Source: Mayfieldus profundus (GTDB lineage: Bacteria > Actinomycetota > Thermoleophilia > Solirubrobacterales > 70-9). Taken from it: DNA of 29,300 bases. Below the pieces are notes generated by a model. The model searched no databases and was not told the DNA's origin. It saw only the letters and a program-made list of their open reading frames with translations. The position numbers were made by a program, and so were the translations under genes. The number at the start of each line of letters is the position of its first letter. Positions within the stretch are counted from its first letter, which is position 1. This document shows, piece after piece, positions 9,287 through 16,703 of the stretch. The stretch spans positions 1 through 29,300 of the forward strand of contig JBBPIM010000025.1 of NCBI GenBank assembly GCA_038040325.1. The letters run 5' to 3'.

Positions 9287-10471
9287 CTACGCGCCGTTCA
9301 CCTCGAGCACTATTGCGTCGCCTTGGCCCCCGCCTGAACAAATGGCCGCGCACCCAACCCCCCCGCCGCGACGGGCCAGCTCGTGCACCAGGGCCCCGAC
9401 GATGCGCGCACCCGAGGCGCCAATCGGATGCCCGAGCGCGATCGCGCCGCCGTTGACGTTGACGTTCTCGTCGTCGATGCCGAGCATCCGCATCGAGTTG
9501 ATCGCCACCGAGGCAAAGGCCTCGTTGATCTCCCAGAGGTCCACGTCCTCGGGCGTCTTGCCGATCTTCTCCAGCGCCTGCTTGGCGGCCCCGGCAGGCG
9601 TCTTCGCCAGATAGGGGAAGTCGTCGGCGACGGTCCCGTAGGAGACGACGCGGGCGATCGGCTCGTGGCCGTTCGCCGACGCCCATTCGTCGGAGGCGAA
9701 CACCACCGCGCCGGCGCCGTCGTTGACCCCCGGCGCGTTCCCGGCCGTGTGGGTGGCGTCGTCGTCGCCGATCGCCGGCAGCTTCGCCAGCGTCTCGACC
9801 GTGGTGTCGGGGCGGATCGCCTCGTCGGCCTCGACCGTCTCCTCGCTCTTGCGCGACTTCACGGTGACGCCGATGATCTCGTCGGCCAGCCTGCCCTCGT
9901 CGGTCGCCCTGGCGGCGAGCTGGTGCGAGCGGGCGGCGAAGCGGTCCATGTCGGCGCGGGTGATCTCCAGCTCGTTGGAGACCTCGCTGGCCTCGTTGAT
10001 CATCTGCTTGTCGGTGAAGGGGTTGGTGAGGCCGTCGTGCATCATCGCGTCGACGGCCTGTACGTCACCCATGCGAAAGCCGAAGCGAGCGCCCGGCAGC
10101 AGATAGGGCGCATGGCTCATCGATTCCATGCCGCCGGAGACCCCGACCTCGAGGTCACCGGCGCGAACCGCCTGGTCGGCGAGCCCGAGCGTGCGCATTC
10201 CCGAGGCGCAGACCTTGTTGATCGTCTCCGAGGGAACCTCGCGGGGGATGCCGGCCTTGATCTGGGCCTGCCGCGACGGGATCTGGCCCTGTCCTGCCTG
10301 CAGCACCTGGCCGAACAGCACCTGCTGGACCTGCTCGGGCTCGACATCGGAGCGCTCCAGCGCCGCCTCGATCGCCTTGCCGCCGAGGTCGGTGGCGTCG
10401 AGCTTGGCGAGGCCGCCGCCCATCTTGCCGAACGGGGTTCTGGCAGTTCCGAGGATGACTGTGCTGGGCAT
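9287..10471 (-). CDS. Acetyl-CoA acetyltransferase (thiolase)
   Basis: 394 residues from the ATG at 10469-10471 (MPSTVILGTARTPFGKMGGG). It condenses two acetyl-CoA or cleaves 3-ketoacyl-CoA in the cytoplasm. The acyl-accepting cysteine is C88 in NKVCASGMR; the second catalytic pair is H348 (GHPIGASGAR) and C378 (ICSGGGQGDA). These are nearly the positions of the well-studied Zoogloea enzyme (89, 348, 378), which supports this start over an upstream extension to 10567. AAAGG lies about 6 nt before the ATG. The gene is divergent from leucyl aminopeptidase across 80 bp. Biosynthetic and degradative thiolases cannot be separated with confidence; the nearby acyl-CoA dehydrogenase and mutase genes suggest fatty-acid degradation. 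Confidence 0.95.
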   Translation of the reverse strand: MPSTVILGTARTPFGKMGGGLAKLDATDLGGKAIEAALERSDVEPEQVQQVLFGQVLQAGQGQIPSRQAQIKAGIPREVPSETINKVCASGMRTLGLADQAVRAGDLEVGVSGGMESMSHAPYLLPGARFGFRMGDVQAVDAMMHDGLTNPFTDKQMINEASEVSNELEITRADMDRFAARSHQLAARATDEGRLADEIIGVTVKSRKSEETVEADEAIRPDTTVETLAKLPAIGDDDATHTAGNAPGVNDGAGAVVFASDEWASANGHEPIARVVSYGTVADDFPYLAKTPAGAAKQALEKIGKTPEDVDLWEINEAFASVAINSMRMLGIDDENVNVNGGAIALGHPIGASGARIVGALVHELARRGGGVGCAAICSGGGQGDAIVLEVNGA

Positions 10472-10536
10472 CTGCGCCTTTCTTTTCGCTTGCCGGACTG
10501 GCGTCCTGACGATAGCGAGGCGCGCCCTTGCGCGAA

Positions 10537-10542
10537 TAGACT
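10537..10542 (+). promoter_or_regulatory. Putative -10 hexamer TAGACT, leaderless pepA
   Basis: TAGACT, then 9 nt (GGCCTCCCG), then ATG at 10552. The same hexamer precedes the exported-protein and meaB genes. No -35 consensus is seen. Confidence 0.5.
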
Positions 10543-10551
10543 GGCCTCCCG

Positions 10552-11985
10552 ATGAAGGTCCAGGCAAGGGAGATCCCGCTTGCGGAGGTCGATTCCGACC
10601 TGCTCGCCGTCGGCCTGTTCGAGGGCGACTCGCTGCCGGACCCGTTGTCGGGGGCGCCGGGGTCCGCCGACGCCAAGGGTGGCTTCCGCAAGACTGCGAC
10701 CCTGCATCCCCAGCAGCCCAGCCGCGTTCTGGTCGTCGGCCTCGGCAAGCGCGAGGAGTTCGACGCCGAGCGTGCCCGCGTGGTCGCGGCGGTGGCGGCG
10801 CGAGCGGCGGGCTCTGCGAAGGCGGAGTCGCTCGCCTGGGCGCCGCCGGACTCCGGCGACCAGGCCGCGACCGCCGCGGCGCTGGTCGAGGGGACGATCC
10901 TCGCCGACTACCGGTTCGACCGGTTTCGAAGCTCCGGCAACGACGACGAGCGGCCCCCGCACCTGGAGCGGCTGACGATCGTCGGGCCGGAATCGCTGGC
11001 GGAGCCGCTGACCACCGCGCGTGTCGCCGCGGAGGCGCAGAACCGGGCCCGTGAGCTGCAGGACCTGCCCTCCAACGTGGCCACGCCCTCGTTCCTGGCC
11101 GACCGCGCCGCGGAGATCGTCGCGACCCACGAGAACGTCAGCTTCGAGGTGCTCGACCGCGAACAGATCTCCGACAAGGGGATGGGCGGCCTGGAGGCGG
11201 TCAGCCAGGGCACCGACACCGAGCCGCGCCTGATCGTGCTTCGCTACGCCGGTGGCGGTGACGGCCCAACCGTGGGCCTGGTCGGCAAGGCGGTCACCTT
11301 CGACACCGGCGGCATCTCGATCAAGCCCTCGCAGTCGATGCACGAGATGAAGATGGACATGTCGGGTGGCGCCGCGGTGCTGGAGGCGATCAACGCAATC
11401 GCCGAGCTCGGGCTGGCGGTGGAGCTGATCGGCGTGGTGCCCTCGACCGAGAACATGCCCTCCGGCCATGCGATCAAGCCCGGCGACATCATCACCCAAT
11501 ACAACGGAAAGACCGTCGAGGTCAACAACACCGACGCCGAGGGCCGGCTGATCCTGGCCGACGCCCTCGCTTACTGCGTCGAGCTGGGAGCGGAGCGGAT
11601 CGTCGACCTGGCGACCCTGACCGGCGCGGTCCTGGTCGCGCTGGGCTCCACCTACGCGGCGCTGATCTCCAACGACGACGAGTGGGCCGGCGATGTCGCC
11701 GAGGCCGGGGCACGGAGCGGCGAGCTGGCCTGGCGCCTGCCGCTGCACGCCGAGTACAAGGAGCTGACCAAGGGCACGGCCGCCGACCTCACCAACGCCG
11801 CGGCGAAGCGCAAGGCGGGGACGATCTACGCCGGCTCGTTCCTGGAGGAGTTCGTGGACGGCAGGCCCTGGGTGCATCTGGACATCGCCGGGACCGCCTG
11901 GGACACCGGACGCGAATACTGGGGCAAGGGCCCGACCGGGTTCGGCGTGAGGCTGCTGGTGGAGCTGGCGCGCGACCTGGCATAA
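10552..11985 (+). CDS. pepA: Leucyl aminopeptidase (M17 family)
   Basis: 477 residues: an N-terminal alpha/beta regulatory domain (~1-165) and a C-terminal di-metal peptidase domain. Metal and catalytic segments are GLVGKAVTFDTGGISIKP (Lys and Asp), MKMDMSGGAAV (Asp) and NTDAEGRLILADAL (Asp, Glu and the catalytic Arg). It removes N-terminal residues from peptides in the cytoplasm and is usually a hexamer. The ATG at 10552 gives a standard M17 N-terminus (MKVQAREIPLAEV). It is convergent with the SCP2-like gene; a GC hairpin at 12007-12020 lies between them. Confidence 0.95.
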   Translation: MKVQAREIPLAEVDSDLLAVGLFEGDSLPDPLSGAPGSADAKGGFRKTATLHPQQPSRVLVVGLGKREEFDAERARVVAAVAARAAGSAKAESLAWAPPDSGDQAATAAALVEGTILADYRFDRFRSSGNDDERPPHLERLTIVGPESLAEPLTTARVAAEAQNRARELQDLPSNVATPSFLADRAAEIVATHENVSFEVLDREQISDKGMGGLEAVSQGTDTEPRLIVLRYAGGGDGPTVGLVGKAVTFDTGGISIKPSQSMHEMKMDMSGGAAVLEAINAIAELGLAVELIGVVPSTENMPSGHAIKPGDIITQYNGKTVEVNNTDAEGRLILADALAYCVELGAERIVDLATLTGAVLVALGSTYAALISNDDEWAGDVAEAGARSGELAWRLPLHAEYKELTKGTAADLTNAAAKRKAGTIYAGSFLEEFVDGRPWVHLDIAGTAWDTGREYWGKGPTGFGVRLLVELARDLA

Positions 11986-11988
11986 CGA

Positions 11989-12025
11989 TTCCGGGCGGTG
12001 CCGTCAGGCGGCGAGCCGCCGCAAT
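11989..12025. repeat. Intergenic repeat, copy 2 (short composite)
   Basis: It starts 3 bp after the pepA stop. The 14-mer TTCCGGGCGGTGCC also follows the acyl-CoA dehydrogenase stop (15815-15828). It is joined directly to GTCAGGCGGCGAGCCGCCGC, which matches 15914-15934 apart from one missing A. In the second location the same two blocks are about 85 bp apart. Confidence 0.6.
12007..12020. terminator. Bidirectional GC hairpin between convergent genes
   Basis: GGCGGC-GA-GCCGCC (effective loop CGAG). It lies 22 bp past the pepA stop and just past the stop of the opposing gene, so it can end both transcripts. No T-run. Confidence 0.55.
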
Positions 12026-12543
12026 CATGACTCGATCGCGAGCAGCCGCAGCACGTTTCGCGCCAACCGCCTGTCGCCGTCGATTGCGACGCGCCCCCGG
12101 GCCACGCGCGCGATCGCGACAAGCCCGCGCAGGCTGTGCGGACTGGGCACGCCGCGGATCTGAGGCGCGGCGGCCACGTGGACGATGTCGGGGAGGCTGC
12201 CGGAGATCACCAGGTCCGGCTGCTTGAGGTCGCCGTCCTCGACCACGGTCACCCGCGGCCCGAACCTGACCCGCGTGGGCGTAAAGCCCTCCGCGTAGCG
12301 GAACACGATCCTCGCCCGCATGCCGCGCGCCAGCTCCGGTTGACGGGTGGCGCCGCGCTCGAGCAGCACCAGCAGCGCCGGCGCGAGGCCGTTTCGGCGG
12401 GTCCGCCCCAGGCGCAGGCGTGGCGGCGGGCCCGGACCTGTGGAGGCGCCGGCGAGACGCGCTCGGTCGACCGATCCGCCGGCCAGCGCCGGCCGCGCGC
12501 CGCGCTCAGCCCGCTGCGATTGCCGACGCCGTGCGGTGGGCAA
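12025..12543 (-). CDS. Small SCP2-like protein, coupled to the GMC oxidoreductase
   Basis: Up to 172 residues. The conserved-looking part starts near residue 52 (GLAPALLVLLERG) and runs RIVFRYAEGFTPTRVRFGP, VVEDGDLKQPDLVISGSLPDIVHVAAAP and RGRVAIDGDRRLARNVLRLL. The pattern of an amphipathic helix, beta strands, a PDLVISGS turn and a final G.V.I.GD helix resembles sterol-carrier-protein-2-like lipid-binding proteins; this is a fold-level guess. The start is uncertain. TTG at 12543 overlaps the oxidoreductase end by 38 bp and gives an Arg-rich N-terminus; GTG at 12367-12369 is an alternative that cuts into the motif. Coupling to a long-chain-alcohol-oxidase-like enzyme would suit a lipid carrier. 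Confidence 0.6.
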   Translation of the reverse strand: MPTARRRQSQRAERGARPALAGGSVDRARLAGASTGPGPPPRLRLGRTRRNGLAPALLVLLERGATRQPELARGMRARIVFRYAEGFTPTRVRFGPRVTVVEDGDLKQPDLVISGSLPDIVHVAAAPQIRGVPSPHSLRGLVAIARVARGRVAIDGDRRLARNVLRLLAIES

Positions 12544-14473
12544 GGCCCATGATCGAGATCATCGGGTTGACGCCGGAGGCGGTCGGAAAGGCGCTGGCGT
12601 CGCCGATCCACACGCCTTTCGTTTCGTGCAGCTCGCCGCGTCCGTCGGCGACGCTGGTCTTCGGGTCCGAGCCCATCCGGCAGGCGCCGAGCTGGTGGGC
12701 GGTGAACATCGTCACGTCGCCGGCCTCCCACGACGCGGACTCCAGTCCGCCGAGGAAGGCGTCCAGGTCCTCCCCCCTGCTCCAGGAGGTCGGCTCCCGA
12801 TGCAGGGTGATGATCCTGGCGGCGCCGGCGGCCTCGTGCAGGCGAACGAGTTCCTGGTTGGCCCGCACGAAGACGCGCCGGTCGGTCTCGTCGTCGAGGT
12901 TCCAGCGGACCACCGCGCGGCCATGTGCGTCGAGCACCACCTCGCCCGCGCCGTGGTCGCGCTGGACGGAGATGAAGGGCGCCATGTGTGGCAGCAGCGT
13001 CATGTTGCGCTTGTGGTCCTCCCCGGTCGCCCAGGGAAGCGACGCGGCGACCAGGGCCGGCGCGACACCGACACCCTCGATCAGGAAGCCGTGCTCGCCC
13101 TCCAGGTCGGCGAAGGAGTCGGAGACCTCGGACTGGATCTGGCCGATCCAGCCCTCGATCGGATCGTCGTAGACCCCGATCACCAGCGCCGCCGGATGCA
13201 GGCGCAAATTCCTGCCGGTAGCGGGCCCGCCGATCTTCGAGCGCAGCAGCAGTGCCGGCGACTCGACCGAGCCACAGGCGACGACCACGGTCGGGGCCTC
13301 GACCCGCAGGTCGGTGGTGCTGCCGTCCTCGTGACGAACGCAGGCCTCCACCCCGGTCGTACGGCCGTCCTCGGCGGTGACCCGCTCGGCGACGCAGTTG
13401 ACGACGAAGCGGGCGCCGCTGTCGGCGGCGTCCTGAAGGAAGGTCTTCAGAGTCGACTGCTTGCAGCCCTTCTGGCAGCCACCCGAGCAGTAGCCACAGG
13501 TGGCCGGGTCGTCGCAGCGCAGGTCGGCGTTGCGGAAGATCACGCTGTGCTCGTGGCCGAGCGCGTCGAGTCCCGCGATCAAGCGCTTGTGGGTGCGGTT
13601 CTGCGAGGTCGCCTCGGCGTTGACCCCGAGCCGCTCCCAGACTGCGTCGAGGTGGGCGTCGTAGTCCGGACCGTCAAGGCCCTCGAGGCCGTGCGAAGCC
13701 CACTCGGTACGGATCGGGTCGGGGGTGCGCAGACAGTTCATGTAGTTGACGACCGTGCCACCGCCCAGGGTCGAGCCGGCGTAGATGGCGATCGAGCCCG
13801 TCTCCGAGGTGAAGGGGCCGCCGTTGAGGTAGAGCTCCTGCATCCCGACCAGCTCGAGCTGGGTGAAGTCGGCCTCGTTGCGGTAGGCGCCCTGTTCGAG
13901 GACCAGCACCGAGCGTCCCGCCTTTTGCAGCTCCGCCGCAATCACGCCGCCGCCGGCGCCGGAGCCGATTACCACCACGTCGGCCTCGAGCGTCGCGGAG
14001 TCGCCCAAGACCTCGGTCAGCGGGATCGTCTTCGGCGCCCCCTCCGGTGAGGGCGGCGCCGAGCGCGGGCCGGGATAGCCGACGCCCTCCCAGTTGGGGT
14101 TGCGCCCGTCGTCGTCGGGCAGCGCGTAGAAGAGCGTCATCGCCGCGGCCTTGAGGCTGTGGATGCCCAGCTTGGCCTCCAGGCCGGACTCCTGCATCGC
14201 CTTGACGATCGCCTCGCGCGCCTCCTGCGGCTGGGAGGGCAGGTCCTGCTCCGCGATCGCGTCGAGCAGCTGGCCGATCGCCTCGATCTCCTCGGGCAGC
14301 ATCGCCTCGGAGATCATCTCCTCGAAAGCCGGGGCAAGGCCCATGTCCGAGGCGGAGCGGCCAAGCATCCCGCCCGGATCGTCGTCCGACTGCACGGCGG
14401 GAACGAAGGTGTCGAACAGCGCCTCCAGCGTCTGCCTGCGCTGCTCGCTCAGCACTCCTGCGGCGACGGCCAT
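12506..14473 (-). CDS. GMC-family FAD oxidoreductase (long-chain alcohol oxidase-like)
   Basis: 655 residues from ATG 14471-14473, which has a strong Shine-Dalgarno (AAGGAG, 7 nt upstream). Residues ~8-120 form an alpha-helical N-terminal domain resembling gluconate-dehydrogenase subunit 3 and the N-terminal part of long-chain fatty alcohol oxidases. The FAD Rossmann motif is VVVIGSGAGGGVIAAEL at ~166-182, followed by GSTLGGGTVVNYMN. A cysteine-rich loop CGYCSGGCQKGCKQST lies mid-protein. The C-terminus carries HQLGACRMGSD and GDASAFPTASGVNPMISIMGLA, with the His/Asn region of the active site. It probably oxidises a hydrophobic alcohol or sterol; the exact substrate is unknown. It is divergent from the acyl-CoA dehydrogenase and overlaps the downstream SCP2-like gene. 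Confidence 0.88.
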   Translation of the reverse strand: MAVAAGVLSEQRRQTLEALFDTFVPAVQSDDDPGGMLGRSASDMGLAPAFEEMISEAMLPEEIEAIGQLLDAIAEQDLPSQPQEAREAIVKAMQESGLEAKLGIHSLKAAAMTLFYALPDDDGRNPNWEGVGYPGPRSAPPSPEGAPKTIPLTEVLGDSATLEADVVVIGSGAGGGVIAAELQKAGRSVLVLEQGAYRNEADFTQLELVGMQELYLNGGPFTSETGSIAIYAGSTLGGGTVVNYMNCLRTPDPIRTEWASHGLEGLDGPDYDAHLDAVWERLGVNAEATSQNRTHKRLIAGLDALGHEHSVIFRNADLRCDDPATCGYCSGGCQKGCKQSTLKTFLQDAADSGARFVVNCVAERVTAEDGRTTGVEACVRHEDGSTTDLRVEAPTVVVACGSVESPALLLRSKIGGPATGRNLRLHPAALVIGVYDDPIEGWIGQIQSEVSDSFADLEGEHGFLIEGVGVAPALVAASLPWATGEDHKRNMTLLPHMAPFISVQRDHGAGEVVLDAHGRAVVRWNLDDETDRRVFVRANQELVRLHEAAGAARIITLHREPTSWSRGEDLDAFLGGLESASWEAGDVTMFTAHQLGACRMGSDPKTSVADGRGELHETKGVWIGDASAFPTASGVNPMISIMGLAHRTASAIAAG

Positions 14474-14559
14474 TCCCTCACTCCTTGCTTCGCTTGCGGC
14501 TCGTGGCCATACTAGTCGCGGATGGAGGGTTGGCGAGCCCACTAGGAGCCGATCCTGCG

Positions 14560-14607
14560 ACGAACGCGCTTTTGTGCCGGTTATAGGCCACATAAGCGCG
14601 CGTTCGT
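14560..14607. promoter_or_regulatory. Long imperfect inverted repeat in a divergent promoter region
   Basis: ACGAACGCGC (14560-14569) pairs fully with GCGCGTTCGT (14598-14607). After a 2-nt bulge the stem continues with TT/AA, then TGTGCC with GGCCACA (one bulged C), closing on loop GGTTATA. About 18 pairs in 48 nt. Between divergent genes it is more likely an operator or an early-transcript structure than a terminator. Confidence 0.5.
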
Positions 14608-14649
14608 TTGTTCGAACCCGGTGACGCGCGGTCGGGCTCGCGTACTCCA

Positions 14650-14655
14650 TACGCT
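14650..14655 (+). promoter_or_regulatory. Putative -10 hexamer TACGCT, leaderless acyl-CoA dehydrogenase
   Basis: TACGCT, then 8 nt (CCCCGGCG), then GTG at 14664. No Shine-Dalgarno. Confidence 0.4.
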
Positions 14656-14663
14656 CCCCGGCG

Positions 14664-15809
14664 GTGGACTTCGAGCTTTCAGACGAGCAGCGGCTGCTGC
14701 GCGACACCGTGCGCGACTTCGCGCGCCAGGAGGTGGCGCCGGTCGCGGAGGAGCTGGACCGGACCAAGAGCTTTCCCTACGAGCTGGTGGCGATGATGGG
14801 CAAGCTGGGACTGATGGGAATCCCCTTCCCCCCGGACTACGGGGGAGGGGGCGCCGACACGCTGACCTACGCGATGGCGGTCGAGGAGCTGACCCGCATC
14901 GACTCCTCCGTTGCGATCACGATGGCCGCTCACACCTCGCTGGGAACGATGCCGATCCACCTCTGGGGCACCGACGAGCAGAAGTCGGAGTGGCTGCCGG
15001 AGCTGTGCGCGGGCCGCAGGCTGGCGGCCTTCGGGCTGACCGAGCCCGAGGCGGGCTCGGACGCAGGCAATACCCGCACCACCGCAAAGCTGGACGGCGG
15101 CGAGTGGGTCGTCAACGGCGCCAAGCAGTTCATCACCAACTCCGGCACCGAGATTTCCGGCTGCGTGACGATCACCGCCGTCACCGGTCAGTCCAACGGC
15201 AAGCGCGAGATCTCCAACATCATCGTGCCCAACGGGACCCCGGGCTACGAGCCGGGCGAGCCCTACCGCAAGATGGGCTGGAACGCCTCGGACACGCGCC
15301 CACTCAGCTTCGAGGACTGCCGCGTGCCGGAGTCCAACCTGCTGGGCCGGCGCGGGGAGGGCTTCAAGCAGTTCCTGCACATTCTCGACGGGGGGAGGAT
15401 CGGGGTCGCAGCGATGGGCGTCGGCCTCGCCCAGGGCGCCCTCGACGAGGCGATCGCCTACGCCAAGGAGCGCCAGGCCTTTGGCCAGCCGATCTCCAAG
15501 TTCCAGGCGATCCAGGCCAAGGTCGCCGACCTCTCGGCCCAGATCGAGGCCGCACGGCTGCTCACCTACCGGGCCGCGCTCGAGAAGGACCGCGGGGAGT
15601 CGTTCACCCTGACCGCCGCCCAGGCCAAGCTGATCACCGGGCGCCTCGCCGTGCGGGCAACCGAGGAAGCGGTGCAGATCCACGGCGGCTACGGCTACAT
15701 CGAGGAATACCCGGTCTGCCGCTTCTACCGCGACGCCAAGATCCTCACCATCGGCGAGGGCACCGATGAGGTTCAGCAGATGGTGATCGCACGTCAGCTG
15801 GGCTGCTAG
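14664..15809 (+). CDS. Acyl-CoA dehydrogenase (short/medium-chain type)
   Basis: 381 residues from GTG 14664 (MDFELSDEQRLLRDTVRDFA), the standard start of the family. The N-terminal helical domain is followed by FGLTEPEAGSDAG (FAD/substrate contacts), ITNSGT and the C-terminal helical domain with AYAKERQAFGQPISKFQAIQ. The catalytic base is E365 in LTIGEGTDEVQ, the position used by short- and medium-chain dehydrogenases rather than isovaleryl-type enzymes. IHGGYGYIEEYPVCRFYRDAKI is intact. It makes the trans-2-enoyl-CoA and passes electrons to ETF, whose beta subunit opens this window. Divergent from the GMC oxidase; repeats follow the stop codon. Confidence 0.95.
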   Translation: MDFELSDEQRLLRDTVRDFARQEVAPVAEELDRTKSFPYELVAMMGKLGLMGIPFPPDYGGGGADTLTYAMAVEELTRIDSSVAITMAAHTSLGTMPIHLWGTDEQKSEWLPELCAGRRLAAFGLTEPEAGSDAGNTRTTAKLDGGEWVVNGAKQFITNSGTEISGCVTITAVTGQSNGKREISNIIVPNGTPGYEPGEPYRKMGWNASDTRPLSFEDCRVPESNLLGRRGEGFKQFLHILDGGRIGVAAMGVGLAQGALDEAIAYAKERQAFGQPISKFQAIQAKVADLSAQIEAARLLTYRAALEKDRGESFTLTAAQAKLITGRLAVRATEEAVQIHGGYGYIEEYPVCRFYRDAKILTIGEGTDEVQQMVIARQLGC

Positions 15810-15814
15810 CTGAC

Positions 15815-15940
15815 TTCCGGGCGGTGCCCGCAGGGCGCCGCGCCTGTGTTGGGCAGTGCAGTGAGGCGCCGCCACTGGCTGGTCAGGCGCCGAAGGCGTC
15901 GCAAATGTTCATGGTCAGGCGGCGAAGCCGCCGCATTGGT
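15815..15940. repeat. Intergenic repeat cluster, copy 3 (long composite with tandem units)
   Basis: TTCCGGGCGGTGCC (15815-15828) is shared with 11989-12002. The block 15865-15897 is 31/33 identical to 5569-5601. From 15881 two tandem ~32-bp units begin GGTCAGGCG(C/G)CGAAG(G/C)CG(T/C)CGCA. The second contains the perfect hairpin GGCGGC-GAA-GCCGCC at 15918-15932. Nothing here looks coding; it lies just downstream of the acyl-CoA dehydrogenase and may also terminate its transcript. Confidence 0.65.
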
Positions 15941-16004
15941 TCGAAGTTCTCGGAGCTTGCGGCGACTTTGCCCGCGCCTCCCAAGTAACCGCCGATACGA
16001 CCCC

Positions 16005-16010
16005 TACACT
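16005..16010 (+). promoter_or_regulatory. Putative -10 hexamer TACACT for the small orphan gene
   Basis: TANNNT hexamer 34 nt upstream of the ATG at 16045, which would leave a leader of about 28 nt with a GAGAG ribosome site. Weak evidence. Confidence 0.3.
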
Positions 16011-16044
16011 CGCGCCCGTCCGGTACCCAACATTGGGGCGAGAG

Positions 16045-16266
16045 ATGGACCAGGTGGAACAGAATCAACGCTGGCAGGCTCTGCTGGTGCTGAGGGCGCA
16101 GTTCGACCAGGACGAGAAGGGCGGCACGGTGCCGTCGGGGTCACCTGCCGCTGCGGGCTCCCTGGCGCACCACAAGTTCCGCCGCGCGGCGCGCTTCGAC
16201 GAGGCGCTGTCGGGCTGGACTGGTTGGTCGGCGGTCGAGGCCCCGCAGCGGCGCCTATCGGCCTGA
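16045..16266 (+). CDS. Small hypothetical protein (73 aa)
   Basis: An ATG preceded by GGGGCGAGAG opens a 73-residue frame beginning MDQVEQNQRWQALLVLRA and ending in EAPQRRLSA. The sequence is hydrophilic with four tryptophans, a central DQDEKGG and SLAHHKFRRAARFDEALSGW. There is no signal peptide, membrane segment or recognisable domain. It stands alone: its strand differs from the PRC-barrel gene, whose end is 17 bp beyond its stop. I do not recognise the family; the residue composition is unlike the Arg/Ala/Pro-rich false frames around it, which is the main support for coding. Confidence 0.5.
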   Translation: MDQVEQNQRWQALLVLRAQFDQDEKGGTVPSGSPAAAGSLAHHKFRRAARFDEALSGWTGWSAVEAPQRRLSA

Positions 16267-16283
16267 GCACGGCGTAGTTCGAG

Positions 16284-16703
16284 CTAGGAAGTCGGGGGTG
16301 CGGCCGGCGGCTGCGCGGTTTCGGCGCCCTCGGGGCGCCCTGAGACCTCCGCGGCGCGACCCTGATCCTCGCGAATCCCGTAGTGCTCGCAGATCTGCAG
16401 CTCCTCCTCGCGGGTGAGGGGCTTGCCGCCGTCCAGCGCAGGCGCCCCGCGCACCACGTCGCGCTGATGCGGAACCCAGACGTTCCCGGCGCCCGCCGCG
16501 CAGTCGCGAAACGGAACCGCGATCACCTTTCCGAAGCGCCCCAGCTTGGCCACGACCCAGGCCGGCTCACCGCTTTGCTCGTCGACCAGGATCCCCTGGA
16601 CCTTCCCCACGCCGGCACCGCCCATCTCGTCGAGCCGGAACCCGGTCCATTCCAGTGCCTCTTCGGCGCCGGGGAGCATCTCGGTGTCCGCCGTCTCAGC
16701 CAT
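16284..16703 (-). CDS. PRC-barrel domain protein
   Basis: 139 residues. Residues ~18-90 resemble a PRC-barrel: TGFRLDEMGGAGVGKVQGILVDEQSGEPAWVVAKLG, then VIAVPFRDC and VWVPHQRDVVRGAP. A short helix LTREEELQICEHYGI follows, as often seen at the end of such stand-alone proteins, then a Pro/Ala-rich tail. PRC-barrels bind RNA, photosystem or partner proteins; a specific role cannot be assigned. Its ATG overlaps the MeaB stop by 8 bp (ATGGCTGA), so it is co-transcribed and probably translationally coupled with the mutase chaperone. Confidence 0.75.
   Translation of the reverse strand: MAETADTEMLPGAEEALEWTGFRLDEMGGAGVGKVQGILVDEQSGEPAWVVAKLGRFGKVIAVPFRDCAAGAGNVWVPHQRDVVRGAPALDGGKPLTREEELQICEHYGIREDQGRAAEVSGRPEGAETAQPPAAPPTS

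Larger units (their letters stand above)
14474..14663. other. Divergent intergenic region between GMC oxidase and acyl-CoA dehydrogenase
   Basis: 190 bp without a gene. It holds the GMC Shine-Dalgarno, a TAGTAT -10-like hexamer about 36 nt upstream of the GMC ATG (reverse of ~14510-14515), the long hairpin at 14560-14607, a GTTCG/CGAAC palindrome (14602-14617) and the -10 of the dehydrogenase. Confidence 0.5.

Noticed and set aside
10472..10567. N-terminal extension of the thiolase to 10567
   Set aside because: It would add 32 residues unlike any thiolase N-terminus and overlap the pepA start. ATG 10471 gives catalytic residues at the canonical numbers.
10117..11877. 586-residue frame on the minus strand opposite pepA
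   Set aside because: The pepA frame has every M17 motif; the opposite frame is low-complexity and ends inside the thiolase gene in another frame.
14605..14625. tRNA suggested by TTCGAAC
   Set aside because: No matching T stem, anticodon arm or acceptor stem surrounds it; the word belongs to a GTTCG/CGAAC palindrome.
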